Of a DNA stretch of 64,000 nucleotides, positions 63,400 to 64,000 are shown one piece after another (within the stretch, counting starts at the first letter, position 1; each line of letters opens with the position of its first letter). The notes under the pieces are model-generated. The model saw only the letters and a list, made by a program, of their open reading frames with translations. It made no database searches and was not told the origin of the DNA. The translations under genes were made by a program, and so were the position numbers. Source of the stretch: Phytophthora sp. 'mugwort' (Eukaryota > Oomycota > Peronosporomycetes > Peronosporales > Peronosporaceae); the NCBI GenBank assembly GCA_033558025.1, contig JAUCEF010000016.1:4216001-4280000 (forward strand), written 5' to 3'.

Positions 63400-64000
63400 A
63401 CATTGAACAAAAGGCTTTTGAGGACGCCAAGACAATGATCGCGCAACAAGCACTGCTGGCCTACCCCAATTTCGACCAGCTCTTCGACTTATATACCAAT
63501 ACCTCAACGAAGCAATTGGGTGGGATCATCATGCAGCAGGGAAAACCGCCGGCGTTTTGGTCTCATAAGTGCACCGGCACCAAGGAACACTGTACGCTGA
63601 ACCGAAAGGAGCTTCTTAGTGTCGTGCAGATGTTGAAAGAATTCCGGTTGTTGTTGTGGGGACGCTAGCTTCGCATCTTCACTGATCACGAGGACTCCAT
63701 CCAAGCCACCTTCAACAACGAGCAGATGCTCCGGTGGCGCCTGGAGATCGAAGAGTATGAGCCGGAAATAGTGTACATCCGAGGGCGTGACAACGTAGTT
63801 GCGGATGCACTATCACGACTACCTGTGCGTAAGAGTCACAACTTAGTCACGGACGCAGCGGCCGCTACCGGTCAGACAGAGACATTAAGTCCGCTTTCGC
63901 TCGAAGAAATCGCAGAAGCGCAGCACCGAGCAAGCCTTCACGAACGAGCTACGGTTGCACGGCGCGCGATTGGCAGTACGTCAGTGCTAGTCAGAAAGCA
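63400..64000 (+). pseudogene. Gypsy RNase H, partial
   Basis: FEDAKTMIAQQALLAYPNFD, then LYTNTSTKQLGGIIMQQGKP (the first acidic residue of the usual TDAS block is Asn-like here), NRKELLSVVQMLKEFR, then a TAG, FTDHEDSIQATFNNEQMLRW and IRGRDNVVADALSRLPV. The frame stays open to the window end, leading towards the integrase zinc finger. Confidence 0.75.

Larger units (their letters stand above)
61065..64000 (+). mobile_element. Ty3/Gypsy retrotransposon, cut by the window end
   Basis: Gag (61.07-61.56 kb), aspartic protease (62.05-62.37), RT (62.6-63.25) and RNase H (63.4-63.85) occur in order on the plus strand. The integrase and 3' end lie beyond 64000. Frameshifts and stops occur in gag and RT. 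It differs in sequence from the two chromodomain elements. A G14-like homopolymer at about 61625-61638 interrupts the gag linker. Confidence 0.8.

Noticed and set aside
1..64000. tRNA, rRNA, CRISPR or bacterial operon features
   Set aside because: No cloverleaf, rRNA core or spaced-repeat array was noticed, and gene structure with introns is eukaryotic.

Overview
The window looks like a repeat-rich, gene-sparse piece of an oomycete nuclear genome, most likely Phytophthora or a close relative. Support comes from (i) short introns (59-74 nt) with GT..AG ends, (ii) matches to the oomycete Inr/FPR core promoter (CATTYYNCAWTT-like) just upstream of the host genes, and (iii) the mix of families: CAD-like alcohol dehydrogenases, an ABCC transporter, GH10 xylanases, chromodomain Ty3/Gypsy elements, PIF/Harbinger, piggyBac, hAT and pogo relics. 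No tRNA, rRNA or CRISPR was seen.

Host genes. Four coding sequences look intact: two paralogous zinc alcohol dehydrogenases on the minus strand (3.5-4.6 kb and 36.1-37.1 kb, both 353 aa), an intronless ABCC/MRP-type ABC transporter (12.4-16.2 kb, +), and a three-exon secreted GH10 endo-xylanase (56.4-57.7 kb, +). A second, tandem GH10 copy (59.05-60.27 kb) has a frameshift in exon 1. The two GH10 genes share a 284-bp tract with no mismatch inside otherwise diverged exons, a sign of recent gene conversion. Fragments of an RPA1-like OB-fold gene (17.2-17.8 kb) and of a PDR-type ABCG transporter (18.5 kb) are decayed.

Mobile DNA fills most of the rest: a hAT relic (0-1.3 kb); Helitron-like 3' termini (1.8-2.1 kb and 10.7-12.0 kb); a Harbinger relic (5.4-6.2 kb); a pogo-like element with degenerate terminal inverted repeats (6.2-7.9 kb) and a second pogo fragment (10.2-10.7 kb); a Gypsy RNase H scrap (8.7-9.2 kb); a palindromic MITE (16.26-16.53 kb); a minus-strand chromodomain Gypsy pol with an extra archaeal-type RNase H (24.8-29.4 kb), facing a long decayed plus-strand ORF (20.3-24.7 kb); a plus-strand chromodomain Gypsy (30.0-34.4 kb); a hAT fragment (37.5 kb); a piggyBac pseudogene (47.7-49.5 kb); two PIF/Harbinger units, each a transposase plus a convergent Myb/SANT-like gene (50.2-52.7 and 52.85-55.45 kb, the second with long TIRs and an AAA target duplication); and a Gypsy element cut by the window end (61-64 kb).

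The most unusual part is 38.2-47.4 kb: the decayed genome of a polinton-like virus (PLV). On both strands it carries a double-jelly-roll major capsid protein, a penton/minor capsid protein, an FtsK/A32-type packaging ATPase, an adenain-like cysteine protease, a long repetitive fibre ending in a peptidase S74 chaperone domain, a small protein with an adenain-type cleavage motif, a small two-repeat protein, a GIY-YIG-like protein and an unknown protein. Both divergent gene pairs (fibre/ATPase and protease/capsid) share the palindrome GAATC-Y-ATAT-S-GATYC followed by AGCGAT, a candidate bidirectional viral promoter. Nearly every gene has frameshifts or nonsense codons, so this is an endogenous fossil. 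No polymerase, helicase or integrase was recognised.
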